The notes beneath the pieces are model-generated. The model did no database searches, was not told the origin of the DNA, and saw nothing but the letters and a program-made list of their open reading frames with translations. This document shows, one piece after another, positions 20,772-28,998 of a stretch of DNA of 64,000 nucleotides. Position 1 is the stretch's first letter, and each line of letters starts with the position of its first letter. This stretch comes from JBKPNJ01 sp963695705. GTDB taxonomy: Bacteria; Actinomycetota; Actinomycetes; Propionibacteriales; Nocardioidaceae. The stretch lies in contig CAVOHB010000010.1 of the NCBI GenBank assembly GCA_963695705.1, forward strand, positions 62,001 through 126,000, in the 5' to 3' direction. Both the position numbers and the translations under genes were made by a program.

Positions 20772-21599
20772 TCAGCCGGATCCGCCGCGCAGGCTGGCGG
20801 CGTGGTCCGGTACGTACGTCTGCATCTCCCGCGGTGTCCGGCGATAGCCGTGGGGCGCCGGGCGGTCAGGCAGTGTGATCGGCGGTTGGCTCACCTCGAC
20901 GTACGGGATCGTCGAGAGCAGGTGGGCGATCATGTTGATACGTGCCGCACGCTTGTCGTCACCCTCGACCACGTACCAGGGCGATGCGGAGATGTCGGTA
21001 TGAACGAACATCTCGTCCTTCGCCCTCGAGTATTCCTCCCATCGCTCGATGGACTCGATGTCCATCGGTGAGATCTTCCAGCGGCGCATCGAGTCGGCGA
21101 GCCGCGACTGGAAGCGGCGCTCCTGCTCCGCATCGCTGACCGAGAACCAGTACTTGCGCAACAGGATGCCGTCTTCCATCAGGAGCTGCTCGAAGATCGG
21201 GCACTGGTGCAGGAACCGCTGATGTTGTTCCTTGGTGCAGAACTGCATCACCCACTCGACGCCCGCGCGGTTGTACCAGCTGCGGTCGAAGAAGACCATT
21301 TCGCCGGCGGCCGGCAGGTGCTCCACGTACCGCTGGAAGTACCACTGCGTGCGGTCTCGCTCGGTGGGAGCGGGCAGCGCCGCGATCTTGGCCACGCGTG
21401 GGTTGAGGTACTCGGCCACCCGTTTGATCGCGCTGCCCTTGCCGGCGGCGTCGCGGCCCTCGAAGACCACGACGAGCCGTGCACCCTCCTGACGCACCCA
21501 CTCCTGGAGACGCACAAGCTCGGCCTGCAGACGTTGCAGCTCGGTCTCGTAGATCTTGCGCGGCAGCCGCTTGGCTTTCTGCGTGTCGCTGGACATCAT
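20772..21599 (-). CDS. ppk2: polyphosphate kinase 2 family protein
   Basis: The 275-aa PPK2 domain protein has Walker A FEGRDAAGKGSAIKR (47-60), the lid region and Walker B (VFFDRSWYNRAGVEWVM), and the conserved WKISPMDIESIERW. It transfers phosphate between polyphosphate and nucleotides, usually making GTP or ATP from NDP. It is a single-domain enzyme, which matches class I. Convergent with the amidase gene, 18 bases apart. Confidence 0.92.
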   Translation of the reverse strand: MMSSDTQKAKRLPRKIYETELQRLQAELVRLQEWVRQEGARLVVVFEGRDAAGKGSAIKRVAEYLNPRVAKIAALPAPTERDRTQWYFQRYVEHLPAAGEMVFFDRSWYNRAGVEWVMQFCTKEQHQRFLHQCPIFEQLLMEDGILLRKYWFSVSDAEQERRFQSRLADSMRRWKISPMDIESIERWEEYSRAKDEMFVHTDISASPWYVVEGDDKRAARINMIAHLLSTIPYVEVSQPPITLPDRPAPHGYRRTPREMQTYVPDHAASLRGGSG

Positions 21600-21715
21600 C
21601 CTCCCGTCGCCCGTTCATTGCGGTCATCCTCGCACCCTCCCTTGTGCACGGCACTCGGGTTTGCGACCTTGGATGCCCTCGTGCCCTACGGAGACCCCCG
21701 CAAACGGAGACCCCC

Positions 21716-23077
21716 GTGTTCGACCTGTCGTTTCGCATCGTGGACCGGTTCCGGCCCTTCGCCCTGATCGCGCCGGGATTCGAGCTCGTCGACGAGCCCG
21801 GGCCGGCCGCGCTAACCGGCTTGACCCGCGCCGACCAGTCGCCGGCGGCACCTTTCGCGGCCCTCGAACTGGAAGTGCTCGACCTGTCCGGCACCGGAGT
21901 CGCAGCCGGGCTGGTGACGGCCGACGGCGAGTTCGTCGTGGTCGCGTACGACCCCGGCGCCGGCCGGGTGACGATCGAGGTCCGCAGCGCGGGCCGTACC
22001 CGCGTGCTGAAACGCCGCAAGACACAGCTCACCGCCCCGTTCCGCTTCGGGTTCGTACTCTGCGAGAACCAGGTGACCGGTGTCGCCGACACCGGTCACG
22101 GGTGGCAGCCACTGCTGACGGCGAGGGACAAGGTCGCGCGTCTTGTCGACCTGAGAGACCCGGCGATCCTGTCCGGGCACACCTTCGGGTACGGGCCGCG
22201 CCGGGCGGGCGAGATGCTCCGGCTCGGCCGGGTCCGGGCCGGCGCCTTCGGATACACCGGTCTGCGCGACCCCCATCTCGTACAGCACCCGGACGGTCGC
22301 CCGTACGTCCGCGACGGCCGGGCGTACCTCACGTTCACCTGTGCCGGTATGGGATTCTTCCGGCAGGCCCATTGGGGTGTGTTCAGCCTCGACCTCGCGG
22401 ATCCGGCCGACCTGCAGCAGGTCGCCCAGGTGTATTCGGCGCGAGACGGGCTGGTCCTCGGCGACCACGCCGGCCAGATCGTGGTCGACGACGAGACCGG
22501 TACGAGCATCGTCGGGATCAGCTCGTGGGGCGACTTCGACGACGACGGTCTCCACGTGCGGCATACCGTGACGACCGCCGACCTGCTCAGCGGCGTCCAC
22601 CTGCTCGAGACCAGGCCGCTGGACCTCCCGACGTCATTGAGCAGCTGGGACCCGTCGTTCACCCGGATCGAGGAGCGCTGGCGCGTCGCGTTCGTGGAGA
22701 GCAGGTCGCAGGCCCCGTTCGACTTCCACCCGGCGCTGGCGGAGGGACCGCCGGGCGCCGCGTACGACACAGGCCTGACCCTGGTCGGCCGCGACGACTC
22801 CATGCGCGAGGGGGAGGGCCCGATCATCGCGGCGGTCGACGGCGGCTGGTACGTCCTCGCCAGTAACAAGGACAAGAAGCAGTACCCGGTCTACGACCTG
22901 GGAATGCACCGGCTCGGTGTGCTCGACGCGCCGTACGTCACCAACATCCCGCACCCGCAGATCGTTGACGCCGGCGACGGCCGATATCTGCTGGTGACGT
23001 TCGACGGCACGCCCTACGGCGGGAAGGTGCTCGGTTACGGCGGCCACGGGGACGTCATCGTGATGCGCAGCCCTTGA
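21716..23077 (+). CDS. unknown 453-aa protein, propeller-like repeats
   Basis: GTG 21716 has SD GGAGA 5 bases upstream. The product has recurrent aromatic/Gly strand motifs with spacing like glycosidase-type beta-propellers (GYTGLRDPHLVQHPDGRPYV, LTFTCAGMGFF, HWGVFSLDL, SWDPSFTRIEERWRVAFVES, GGWYVLASNKD, DGRYLLVTFDGTPYGG). The N-terminal 100 residues form a different beta-rich domain (FDLSFRIVDRFRPFALIAPG). There is no signal peptide, so it is probably cytoplasmic. I do not recognise a family. A GH43/GH32-like five-blade propeller is a guess from motif style only. Confidence 0.6.
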   Translation: MFDLSFRIVDRFRPFALIAPGFELVDEPGPAALTGLTRADQSPAAPFAALELEVLDLSGTGVAAGLVTADGEFVVVAYDPGAGRVTIEVRSAGRTRVLKRRKTQLTAPFRFGFVLCENQVTGVADTGHGWQPLLTARDKVARLVDLRDPAILSGHTFGYGPRRAGEMLRLGRVRAGAFGYTGLRDPHLVQHPDGRPYVRDGRAYLTFTCAGMGFFRQAHWGVFSLDLADPADLQQVAQVYSARDGLVLGDHAGQIVVDDETGTSIVGISSWGDFDDDGLHVRHTVTTADLLSGVHLLETRPLDLPTSLSSWDPSFTRIEERWRVAFVESRSQAPFDFHPALAEGPPGAAYDTGLTLVGRDDSMREGEGPIIAAVDGGWYVLASNKDKKQYPVYDLGMHRLGVLDAPYVTNIPHPQIVDAGDGRYLLVTFDGTPYGGKVLGYGGHGDVIVMRSP

Positions 23078-23081
23078 GCGC

Positions 23082-23116
23082 CCAGGGCGGTCCCGAACGA
23101 ATCGGGACCGCCCTGG
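23082..23116. terminator. strong bidirectional hairpin terminator
   Basis: A perfect 15-bp stem (CCAGGGCGGTCCCGA and complement) with a 5-base loop lies between the convergent ends of the unknown 453-aa gene and groEL. Confidence 0.8.
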
Positions 23117-23165
23117 ACGGTTCGTGCTGTGGTTCCCCGCGGGTGCAGGGCTTCGGATCAGCCGA

Positions 23166-24794
23166 TCAGAAGTCCATGCCGCCCATGTCGGGTGCTCCCC
23201 CGCCACCGGCGGGAGCAGCCTTCTCGGGCTTGTCCGCGACCACTGCCTCGGTGGTGAGGAACAGCGCGGCGATCGAAGCGGCGTTCTGCAACGCCGATCG
23301 CGTCACCTTGGCCGGGTCGATGATGCCGCTGGCAACCATGTCGACATACTCACCGGTCGCCGCGTCGAGGCCGTGCCCGGACTCGATGTTGCGGACCTTC
23401 TCCGCCACAACGCCGCCCTCGTGGCCGGCGTTGATCGCGATCTGCTTCAACGGTGCCTCGGCCGCGAACCGCACGATGGCGGCACCGGTGGCCTCGTCAC
23501 CCTCGAGGTCGAGCTTCTCGAACGCGGCGACGGTGGCCTGGACGAGCGCCACGCCGCCACCGGCGACGATGCCCTCTTCGACGGCGGCCTTCGCGTTGCG
23601 AACGGCGTCCTCGATGCGGTGCTTGCGCTCCTTGAGCTCCACCTCTGTGGCGGCGCCGACCTTGATCACCGCAACGCCTCCGGCCAGCTTGGCCAGACGC
23701 TCCTGCAGCTTCTCGCGGTCATAGTCGGAGTCGCTCTTCTCGATCTCGGCACGGATCTGGTTGACCCGCCCGGAGATCTGGTCGCCGTCGCCGGCTCCCT
23801 CGACGATCGTCGTCTCGTCCTTGGTGACGACGATCTTGCGAGCCTTGCCGAGCAGGTCGACCCCGGTGTTCTCCAGCTTGAGACCGACCTCCTCGCTGAT
23901 GACCTGGCCACCGGTCAGGATCGCGATGTCCTGCAGCATGGCCTTGCGGCGGTCGCCGAACCCGGGCGCCTTCACGGCGACGGACTTGAACGTGCCGCGG
24001 ATCTTGTTGACCACCAGCGTCGCCAGGGCCTCGCCTTCGACATCCTCGGACAGGATGACGAGCGGCTTGGCGGACTGCATGATCTTCTCGAGGATCGGCA
24101 GCAGGTCCTTGACGGCGGAGATCTTCTGGTTGGCGATCAGGATGTACGGGTCCTCGAGAACCGCTTCCATCCGCTCGGCGTCGGTGACGAAGTAGGGCGA
24201 GATGTAGCCCTTGTCGAAGCGCATACCCTCGGTGAGCTCGAGCTCGAGCCCGAAGGTGTTGCTCTCCTCGACAGTGATGACGCCTTCCTTGCCGACCTTG
24301 TCCATGGCCTCGGCGATGATCTCGCCGACCGTGTTGTCACCGGCGGAGATCGAGGCGGTCGAAGCGATCTGCTCCTTGGTCTCGACGTCCTTGGCGATGT
24401 TGAGCAGCTGCTCGGTGACCGCCTCGACAGCCCTTTCGATGCCGCGCTTGAGCGCCATCGGGTTCGCCCCGGCCGCTACGTTGCGCAGGCCCTCGCGGAC
24501 CATCGCCTGGGCCAGCACGGTGGCCGTCGTCGTGCCGTCACCGGCGACGTCGTTGGTCTTCTTGGCGACTTCCTTGACGAGCTCGGCCCCGATCTTCTCC
24601 CACGGATCCTCGAGCTCGATCTCCTTGGCGATGGAGACGCCGTCGTTGGTGATGGTCGGCGCTCCCCACTTCTTCTCGAGGACAACGTTGCGGCCCTTGG
24701 GCCCCAGCGTCACCTTGACGGCATCAGCGAGCGTGTTCATGCCACGCTCGAGACCACGCCGTGCTTCCTCGTTGAACGCAATCATTTTGGGCAT
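23166..24794 (-). CDS. groL: 60-kDa chaperonin GroEL (groEL2 type, no adjacent groES)
   Basis: The 542-aa protein has canonical GroEL features: the N-terminus KMIAFNEEARRGLERGMN, VTLGPKGRNVVLEKKWG, the ATP-binding GDGTTTATVLAQAMV and a C-terminal Gly/Met tail (GGGGAPDMGGMDF). The tail is of the Gly-Met type kept by the essential chaperonin of actinobacteria. It folds proteins in the cytoplasm with a GroES encoded elsewhere. Regulation is visible: two CIRCE operators and a sigma-70-like promoter upstream (24915-24976) imply HrcA control. The same groEL/csp/MoaD/ThrC-like order is, to my memory, conserved in Streptomyces. Confidence 0.98.
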   Translation of the reverse strand: MPKMIAFNEEARRGLERGMNTLADAVKVTLGPKGRNVVLEKKWGAPTITNDGVSIAKEIELEDPWEKIGAELVKEVAKKTNDVAGDGTTTATVLAQAMVREGLRNVAAGANPMALKRGIERAVEAVTEQLLNIAKDVETKEQIASTASISAGDNTVGEIIAEAMDKVGKEGVITVEESNTFGLELELTEGMRFDKGYISPYFVTDAERMEAVLEDPYILIANQKISAVKDLLPILEKIMQSAKPLVILSEDVEGEALATLVVNKIRGTFKSVAVKAPGFGDRRKAMLQDIAILTGGQVISEEVGLKLENTGVDLLGKARKIVVTKDETTIVEGAGDGDQISGRVNQIRAEIEKSDSDYDREKLQERLAKLAGGVAVIKVGAATEVELKERKHRIEDAVRNAKAAVEEGIVAGGGVALVQATVAAFEKLDLEGDEATGAAIVRFAAEAPLKQIAINAGHEGGVVAEKVRNIESGHGLDAATGEYVDMVASGIIDPAKVTRSALQNAASIAALFLTTEAVVADKPEKAAPAGGGGAPDMGGMDF

Positions 24795-24914
24795 GTACGC
24801 GAGTCCTCCCGCGTCGAAGTGCTAACGGCCCGGCTCAACGCCCGCGACGGACGGTCCTGCGCACTGCGATCCCTTCCCGCAGCCGCCGGGAACCTCGTCG
24901 ATCCGGTCCCTGGA

Positions 24915-24941
24915 TTGTCACTCTCGTAGTGAGAGTGCTAA
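24915..24941 (-). promoter_or_regulatory. CIRCE operator 1 (HrcA binding site)
   Basis: TTGTCACTC-N9-GAGTGCTAA. The right arm is a perfect CIRCE half-site and the left arm matches 7 of 9 consensus bases. It lies just downstream of the predicted groEL transcription start, so HrcA bound here would block elongation or initiation. Confidence 0.9.
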
Positions 24942-24949
24942 TGAAATTA

Positions 24950-24976
24950 TTAGCACTCGAGGGGTTAGAGTGCAAG
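24950..24976 (-). promoter_or_regulatory. CIRCE operator 2 overlapping the groEL promoter
   Basis: TTAGCACTC-N9-GAGTGCAAG: perfect left arm, right arm 7 of 9. On the minus strand the same bases hold -35 TTGCAC (24975-24970), a 17-bp spacer and -10 TAATAA (24952-24947), with a start expected near 24940. HrcA binding would therefore cover the promoter. Confidence 0.9.
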
Positions 24977-25025
24977 CTGGCCAGGACGGCGGGCCGACCG
25001 TCCGGCGAGCCGACGGGAGGATCAG

Positions 25026-25850
25026 CTGAAGATCTATATCTCGTCCGACATGGAGGGCACCGCCGGGGTCGTCGACTGGTCCCAGTGCCTGCCCGGCGAA
25101 CGCGACTACGAGCACTACCGGCGGCTGCTCCAGTCGGAGGTCAACGCCGCCATCGACGGCGCCGTGCTCGCCGGAGCCGATGACTTCCTGGTGAACGACT
25201 CGCACTCGAGCATGCAGAACCTGCTGCCCGACCAGTTGCACGGCCGGGCAGGCTACCTGTCCGGCCGCCACAAGCCGCTGTACATGATGCAGGGTCTGGA
25301 CGCGACCTTCGACGCCGCGTTCTTCGTCTCCTACCACGGGTCGATGGGGTCGCCGGCATCGACGCTGTCGCACACCTACAACCCGCGTGCCATCGCCGAG
25401 GTGACCGTCAACGGCGTCGTCGCCGGCGAGTCCGGGATCAACGCGCTCGTCGCGCAGGCGTACGGGGTTCCAGTGGCGCTCGTCACCGGGGACCGCACGA
25501 CGGCGCAGGAGGTCGCGCCGTTCTGTCCCGGCGCGGAGACCGTGGTGGTGAAGGAGTCGGTGACACGGTTCGCCGCGGCCTCGTTGCACCCGGAGGCGGC
25601 CTGTGAGCAGATCCGCGACGGCGCCCGCGCCGCCATCGACCGCCTCGACTCCATCCGAGCACCGTCGATCTCGATGCCGGCAACGATGCGGGTCCGGTTC
25701 CGCAACGCGGACCTGGCAGAGATGGCGACGTGGCTGCGCGGAGTGGAGCGGGTCGACGCGACCGCGGTCACGCTCACCGACGACGACCCGCTGCGGCTCT
25801 ATCGGACCTTCGTCACCGCGGTAGCCCTTACCCGGACCGTGGCGGAGTAG
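25026..25850 (+). CDS. M55-family D-aminopeptidase (DppA-like), CTG start
   Basis: The product is 274 aa if translation starts at CTG 25026, which has SD GGGAGG five bases upstream. There is no in-frame ATG/GTG/TTG before a stop. The next ATG (25050) would remove the zinc ligand Asp8. Counting from CTG, the M55 ligands fall at exactly the known places: Asp8 and Glu10 (SSDMEG), His60 (NDSH) and His104 (SYHG), with Glu135 (AGESG) close to the usual position. M55 enzymes are cytosolic D-amino-acid dipeptidases that often take D-Ala-D-Ala or other D-peptides. Divergent from groEL. A strong terminator follows. Confidence 0.88.
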   Translation: MKIYISSDMEGTAGVVDWSQCLPGERDYEHYRRLLQSEVNAAIDGAVLAGADDFLVNDSHSSMQNLLPDQLHGRAGYLSGRHKPLYMMQGLDATFDAAFFVSYHGSMGSPASTLSHTYNPRAIAEVTVNGVVAGESGINALVAQAYGVPVALVTGDRTTAQEVAPFCPGAETVVVKESVTRFAAASLHPEAACEQIRDGARAAIDRLDSIRAPSISMPATMRVRFRNADLAEMATWLRGVERVDATAVTLTDDDPLRLYRTFVTAVALTRTVAE

Positions 25851-25868
25851 CCGGGTTCGGACACACCA

Positions 25869-25897
25869 ACGGCCCGCCTGCGTTGCGGGCGGGCCGT
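25869..25897. terminator. strong bidirectional hairpin terminator
   Basis: ACGGCCCGCC and GGCGGGCCGT form a perfect 10-bp stem. It lies between the convergent M55 peptidase and cold-shock genes. Confidence 0.75.
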
Positions 25898-25927
25898 CCG
25901 GATGTTGTGTCGAAGCGTGTGGCGGCT

Positions 25928-26128
25928 TCAGGCAGGCTTCACCTCGTGCGCCTCACGACCCTTGGGGCCGTCGACCACGTTGAACTCGACCGCCTGGCCA
26001 TCCTCGAGCGTCTTGTAGCCGTCCGCCTGGATCTTCGACCAGTGAACGAAAACGTCGTCCTGGCCGGCGACAGCGATGAAGCCGTAGCCCTTGTCCGCGT
26101 TGAACCATTTCACGGTGCCCTGCACCAT
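25928..26128 (-). CDS. cold-shock domain protein
   Basis: The 66-aa CspA-type OB fold has both RNA-binding motifs: RNP1 KGYGFIAV and RNP2 DDVFVHWS. ATG 26128 has SD AGGAG at 5-base spacing. It acts as an RNA chaperone that binds single-stranded nucleic acid. The 174-base region upstream to the MoaD gene gives a long 5' leader typical for csp mRNAs, but I see no clear structured element in it. Confidence 0.95.
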   Translation of the reverse strand: MVQGTVKWFNADKGYGFIAVAGQDDVFVHWSKIQADGYKTLEDGQAVEFNVVDGPKGREAHEVKPA

Positions 26129-26302
26129 CTCTACTCCTGTAACTCTTAAGAAGCGCGCTCTGATCTGCGCTCCGGGCGACGCTGCTCGCATCACCGTGAC
26201 CTTCGTTCGAAACCGAGCGTAGATGGTGCTGCGACCCGCAGTTGCACCTTATCTCACAGCAGATCGAGGTAAAAGACTCGCGCGAGGACGAACCGGCGCC
26301 GG

Positions 26303-26578
26303 TCAGCCGCCGGCGACCGCCGGGATCACCGAGACCTGGATCCCGTCGGGCGTCTCGGTCTCGAGCCCTCCGGCGAAGCGGACGTCCTCGTTGCCGACGT
26401 AGACATTGACGAACCGGCGCAACTGCCCGTGCTCGTCGATGACCCGTCCCTTGATCCCCGGGTACGAGCCTTCCAGCGACTCGAGCACCTCAGCCAACGT
26501 CGAGCCCTCGGCACTGACCTGGGACTCTCCCTTGGTGTAGGTGCGCAGAATCGTCGGCACTCGCACATTCACGGTCAT
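26303..26578 (-). CDS. MoaD/ThiS-family ubiquitin-like sulfur carrier protein
   Basis: The 91-aa beta-grasp protein ends in the diagnostic Gly-Gly (PAVAGG-stop), the site of C-terminal adenylation and thiocarboxylation. Other landmarks are VRVPTILRTYTKGESQV and PGIKGRVIDEHGQLRRFVNV. SD GGAGGAGG precedes ATG 26578. The gene is 31 bases after the threonine-synthase-like gene on the same strand, so both share the SAM-riboswitch transcript. By analogy with CysO (which donates sulfur to the O-phosphoserine enzyme CysM), this protein probably supplies sulfide to the neighbouring PLP enzyme. A molybdopterin-synthase role is less likely because no moaE is nearby. Confidence 0.9.
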   Translation of the reverse strand: MTVNVRVPTILRTYTKGESQVSAEGSTLAEVLESLEGSYPGIKGRVIDEHGQLRRFVNVYVGNEDVRFAGGLETETPDGIQVSVIPAVAGG

Positions 26579-26609
26579 GCAGGTCCTCCTCCGGGAGCTG
26601 GGTCGCGGC

Positions 26610-27914
26610 TCAGACGAGGTTGGCGGCCGTGAATGCACCGTACGTCGGATCGATGGTGGCCGTGGGGCCCACCCGGTCCGCGATCGCGTCGAGCGTCTTC
26701 AGCCCGTCGCCGGTGTTGAAGACGACGGTCTCGGCATCCGGGTCGAGCCGCCCGTCGGCAACCAGCTTCCGCAACGTCGCGATCGTGACGCCGCCGGCCG
26801 TCTCGGCGAAGATACCCTCGGTGCGGGCCAGCAGCTGGATGCCGTCGCGCACCTCCTCGTCGGTCACGTCTTCCACCGCACCGCCGGTGCGGCGGCAGAC
26901 GTCGAGGACGTAGGGCCCGTCGGCCGGGTTGCCGATCGCCAGCGACTTGGCGATGGTGTCGGGCCTGACGGGAGTTACGACGTCGCGGCCGGCCTTGAAT
27001 GCCGTCGCGACCGGTGAGCATCCGGCGGCCTGGGCGCCGAAGATCTTGTACGGCGACTCGTCGACGAGTCCGAGCTTGGCGAATTCGGCGAAGCCCTTGT
27101 CGACCCGGGTGAGCTGCGAGCCGGAGGCGACCGGGATCACCACCTGTTCCGGCAGGCGCCATCCGAGCTGCTCGGCGACCTCATAGCCCAGCGTCTTGGA
27201 TCCCTCCGAGTAGTAGGGACGCACGTTGACGTTGGCGAACGCCCAGCCGTCCTGCTCGCCGGCGATCTCCGACGCCAGCCTGTTGACGTCGTCGTAGGTG
27301 CCGTGCACCGCGACCAGGGTGCCACCGTAGACCGCGGTGGTGAGAACCTTCGGCCGCTCGAGGTCGTCGGGGATGAACACCACGGTCCGGAACCCGGCTC
27401 GGGCACCGGCCGCCGCCACCGCGTTCGCGAGGTTGCCGGTCGACGGGCAGGCGAACACGGTCATCCCCAGCTCGCGCGCCGCCGAGATCGCGATCGCGAC
27501 GACCCGGTCCTTGAACGAGTGCGTCGGGTTGCCCGAGTCGTCCTTGACCCACAGGTTCCTGATACCGAGCTCACGACCGAGGTTCTCGGCCTTGAGCAGT
27601 CTGGTGTACCCGGGCTCCATGTTGGGCGAGCTCGTGATGTCGGTCGGCACCGGAAGAAGGGACCGGTAGCGCCAGATGTTCCGGGGCCCGGCCGCGATCT
27701 CCGCACGCGTGAGGTGGGGCAGGTCGTACTCGACCTCCAGCGGCCCGAAGCACTCGGTGCAGGCGTAGACGGGACCGAGCGGAGCGCCGTGGCCGCACTC
27801 GCGGCAGACGAGCCCGACGGCATTGCCGAAGGCCCCCTCGCGGAAGGAACCGTCGCGTAAGGAACCGTCACCAGACGCGCGGGACTCGGCCGGAGGGCTG
27901 GGATGGATTGTCAC
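26610..27914 (-). CDS. threonine-synthase-like PLP enzyme, possible sulfur-carrier-dependent homocysteine synthase
   Basis: The product is 434 aa from GTG 27914 (SD GAGGAGG, 9-base spacing). A zinc-ribbon N-terminus (CREC 37-40, CTEC 52-55) precedes a fold-type II PLP domain. The domain has DDSGNPTHSFKDR (Lys136 as the Schiff-base residue), CPSTGNLANAV, VASGSQLTRVDKGF, SLAIGNPADGPYVLD and FNTGDGLKTLDA. By homology it is a threonine synthase acting on O-phosphohomoserine. Its context argues otherwise: a SAM-I riboswitch in the leader and a sulfur-carrier gene downstream fit homocysteine (methionine) synthesis from O-phosphohomoserine and a protein thiocarboxylate. I recall a Streptomyces enzyme of this type called MetM, but cannot check it. 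Threonine synthase remains possible. Confidence 0.85.
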   Translation of the reverse strand: MTIHPSPPAESRASGDGSLRDGSFREGAFGNAVGLVCRECGHGAPLGPVYACTECFGPLEVEYDLPHLTRAEIAAGPRNIWRYRSLLPVPTDITSSPNMEPGYTRLLKAENLGRELGIRNLWVKDDSGNPTHSFKDRVVAIAISAARELGMTVFACPSTGNLANAVAAAGARAGFRTVVFIPDDLERPKVLTTAVYGGTLVAVHGTYDDVNRLASEIAGEQDGWAFANVNVRPYYSEGSKTLGYEVAEQLGWRLPEQVVIPVASGSQLTRVDKGFAEFAKLGLVDESPYKIFGAQAAGCSPVATAFKAGRDVVTPVRPDTIAKSLAIGNPADGPYVLDVCRRTGGAVEDVTDEEVRDGIQLLARTEGIFAETAGGVTIATLRKLVADGRLDPDAETVVFNTGDGLKTLDAIADRVGPTATIDPTYGAFTAANLV

Positions 27915-27927
27915 GGGACGAGGCCTC

Positions 27928-28069
27928 CTCATCTTCCCTACGCGCGGCTCTCGCCGTAGGACGGATGTAGCACCGTGACGTGTGCAGCCGGGCCGTTCGG
28001 CGGCTCTGCCGCGCACACGCGGGTTGCCGGGGCTTCGTCGGGCCGTATCCCTCCGCCCCTCGTGATGAG
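27928..28069 (-). promoter_or_regulatory. SAM-I (S-box) riboswitch
   Basis: Read on the minus strand, helix P1 pairs CTCATC (28069-28064 region) with GATGAG (27933-27928). Then come the S-box core GGAGGGATACGGCCC, GACGAAGCCCC and GGCAACC, a long P3 (CGTGTGC...GCACACG), GGTGCTACATCC, and P4 (CCTACG...CGTAGG) ending in GGGAAGATGAG. All the conserved S-box blocks occur in order. The 3' strand of P1 directly abuts the Shine-Dalgarno of the PLP-enzyme gene (GAGGAGG), so SAM binding should act on translation initiation. High SAM would switch the PLP-enzyme and MoaD genes off. Confidence 0.9.
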
Positions 28070-28131
28070 CATCATCAGCCTAGCCAACCGTCTCGGCTGG
28101 CGTTCGGAAGGTCCGGGATCCGAGACGGGCG

Positions 28132-28980
28132 TCAGAGAGCCGCCGCGAGCGCGCCCAGCAGGTCGACGACGCCGGCCGGGCCGTCCACCACGATGTCTGA
28201 CCGCTCCACAAGTGCCGTCTGCTCGGTCGATCCGGAGCAGACCAGCAGGCCGAACCCGCCCTCGGCGCGAAACTCCTCGACCGCATCGAACGCCGCCAGG
28301 TCGCCGAGGTCGTCGCCGACGAACATCACGATCCTCGCGTCGACCTCCTTGGCAAGACCGGCCAGTGCCCCTCCCTTGTCCATTCCCGGTGGGCGCAGCT
28401 CCAGCACCATCCGCCCGTGCTCCATCACCAGCCCGTTCTGCACGGCGAGGGCCTGCAGGGCCGGCTGCAGCCAGCGGTACGCCTTGTCGGGGTCGGCGAC
28501 CCGGCGGACATGGACGGCGACTGCCAGACCCTTGTCCTCGACGACGGCGTCCTCGAGCTCGAGCACCTCCAGGACCGCCGGCAGCCGGCTCTTGACGACC
28601 GCGAGCCCTTCGGGCCGGTCGGCGGACCAGAACTGTCCGCTCGCGGCGTCCCAACGTTCCAGGCCGTACTGGCCGAGCACGATGAGGTTCTCCAACCCGG
28701 CGACGTCGCCGAAACCACCGAGCCGCACGGCCACCCGCGCAGGCCTGCCGGTCACGATCGCCAGCTGGCCCACCGACGGTGCGATCAGCGCCAGCGCGGC
28801 CGCGGCATCGGGGTGCGCGTGCGCCTGCTCCGGGTCGTCCACGATCGGCGCCAGTGTGCCGTCGAAGTCGAACGCGAGCAGCGCGCTCTCGGGTGAGCGC
28901 AGGAGCTGGTCGAGACCCTCCCGCCCGTCCGGGGTGGTCGGCTGGGGAAGGGGACCCGCCGGGTCTCCGCGATCGGTCAT
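28132..28980 (-). CDS. otsB: trehalose-6-phosphate phosphatase
   Basis: The 282-aa HAD-superfamily protein has motif I LLAFDFDGTLAPIVDD (nucleophile Asp38, acid Asp40), motif II IVTGRP, Lys in PGMDKGGAL and motif IV MFVGDDLGDLAAF. It dephosphorylates trehalose 6-phosphate to trehalose in the cytoplasm. The synthase gene otsA lies 1.1 kb away on the other strand, with the LytR_C and DUF3263 genes between. Confidence 0.93.
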   Translation of the reverse strand: MTDRGDPAGPLPQPTTPDGREGLDQLLRSPESALLAFDFDGTLAPIVDDPEQAHAHPDAAAALALIAPSVGQLAIVTGRPARVAVRLGGFGDVAGLENLIVLGQYGLERWDAASGQFWSADRPEGLAVVKSRLPAVLEVLELEDAVVEDKGLAVAVHVRRVADPDKAYRWLQPALQALAVQNGLVMEHGRMVLELRPPGMDKGGALAGLAKEVDARIVMFVGDDLGDLAAFDAVEEFRAEGGFGLLVCSGSTEQTALVERSDIVVDGPAGVVDLLGALAAAL

Positions 28981-28998
28981 GGCTTCAGTGTGGCGAAC

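Noticed and set aside
23124..24929. Long open frames antisense to groEL, and similar ones antisense to GGDEF/EAL (3519-5264), HelD (6596-8659), the flippase-like gene (47053-48375), the hybrid kinase (53856-55589) and the REC-flavoprotein (60195-61646)
   Set aside because: High-GC genes with G/C third positions leave the opposite strand open. None has family motifs, and each lies over a clearly real gene.
26129..26302. Structured cold-shock leader or riboswitch upstream of the csp gene
   Set aside because: The leader is long, but I could not identify conserved aptamer blocks or a convincing stem by eye.
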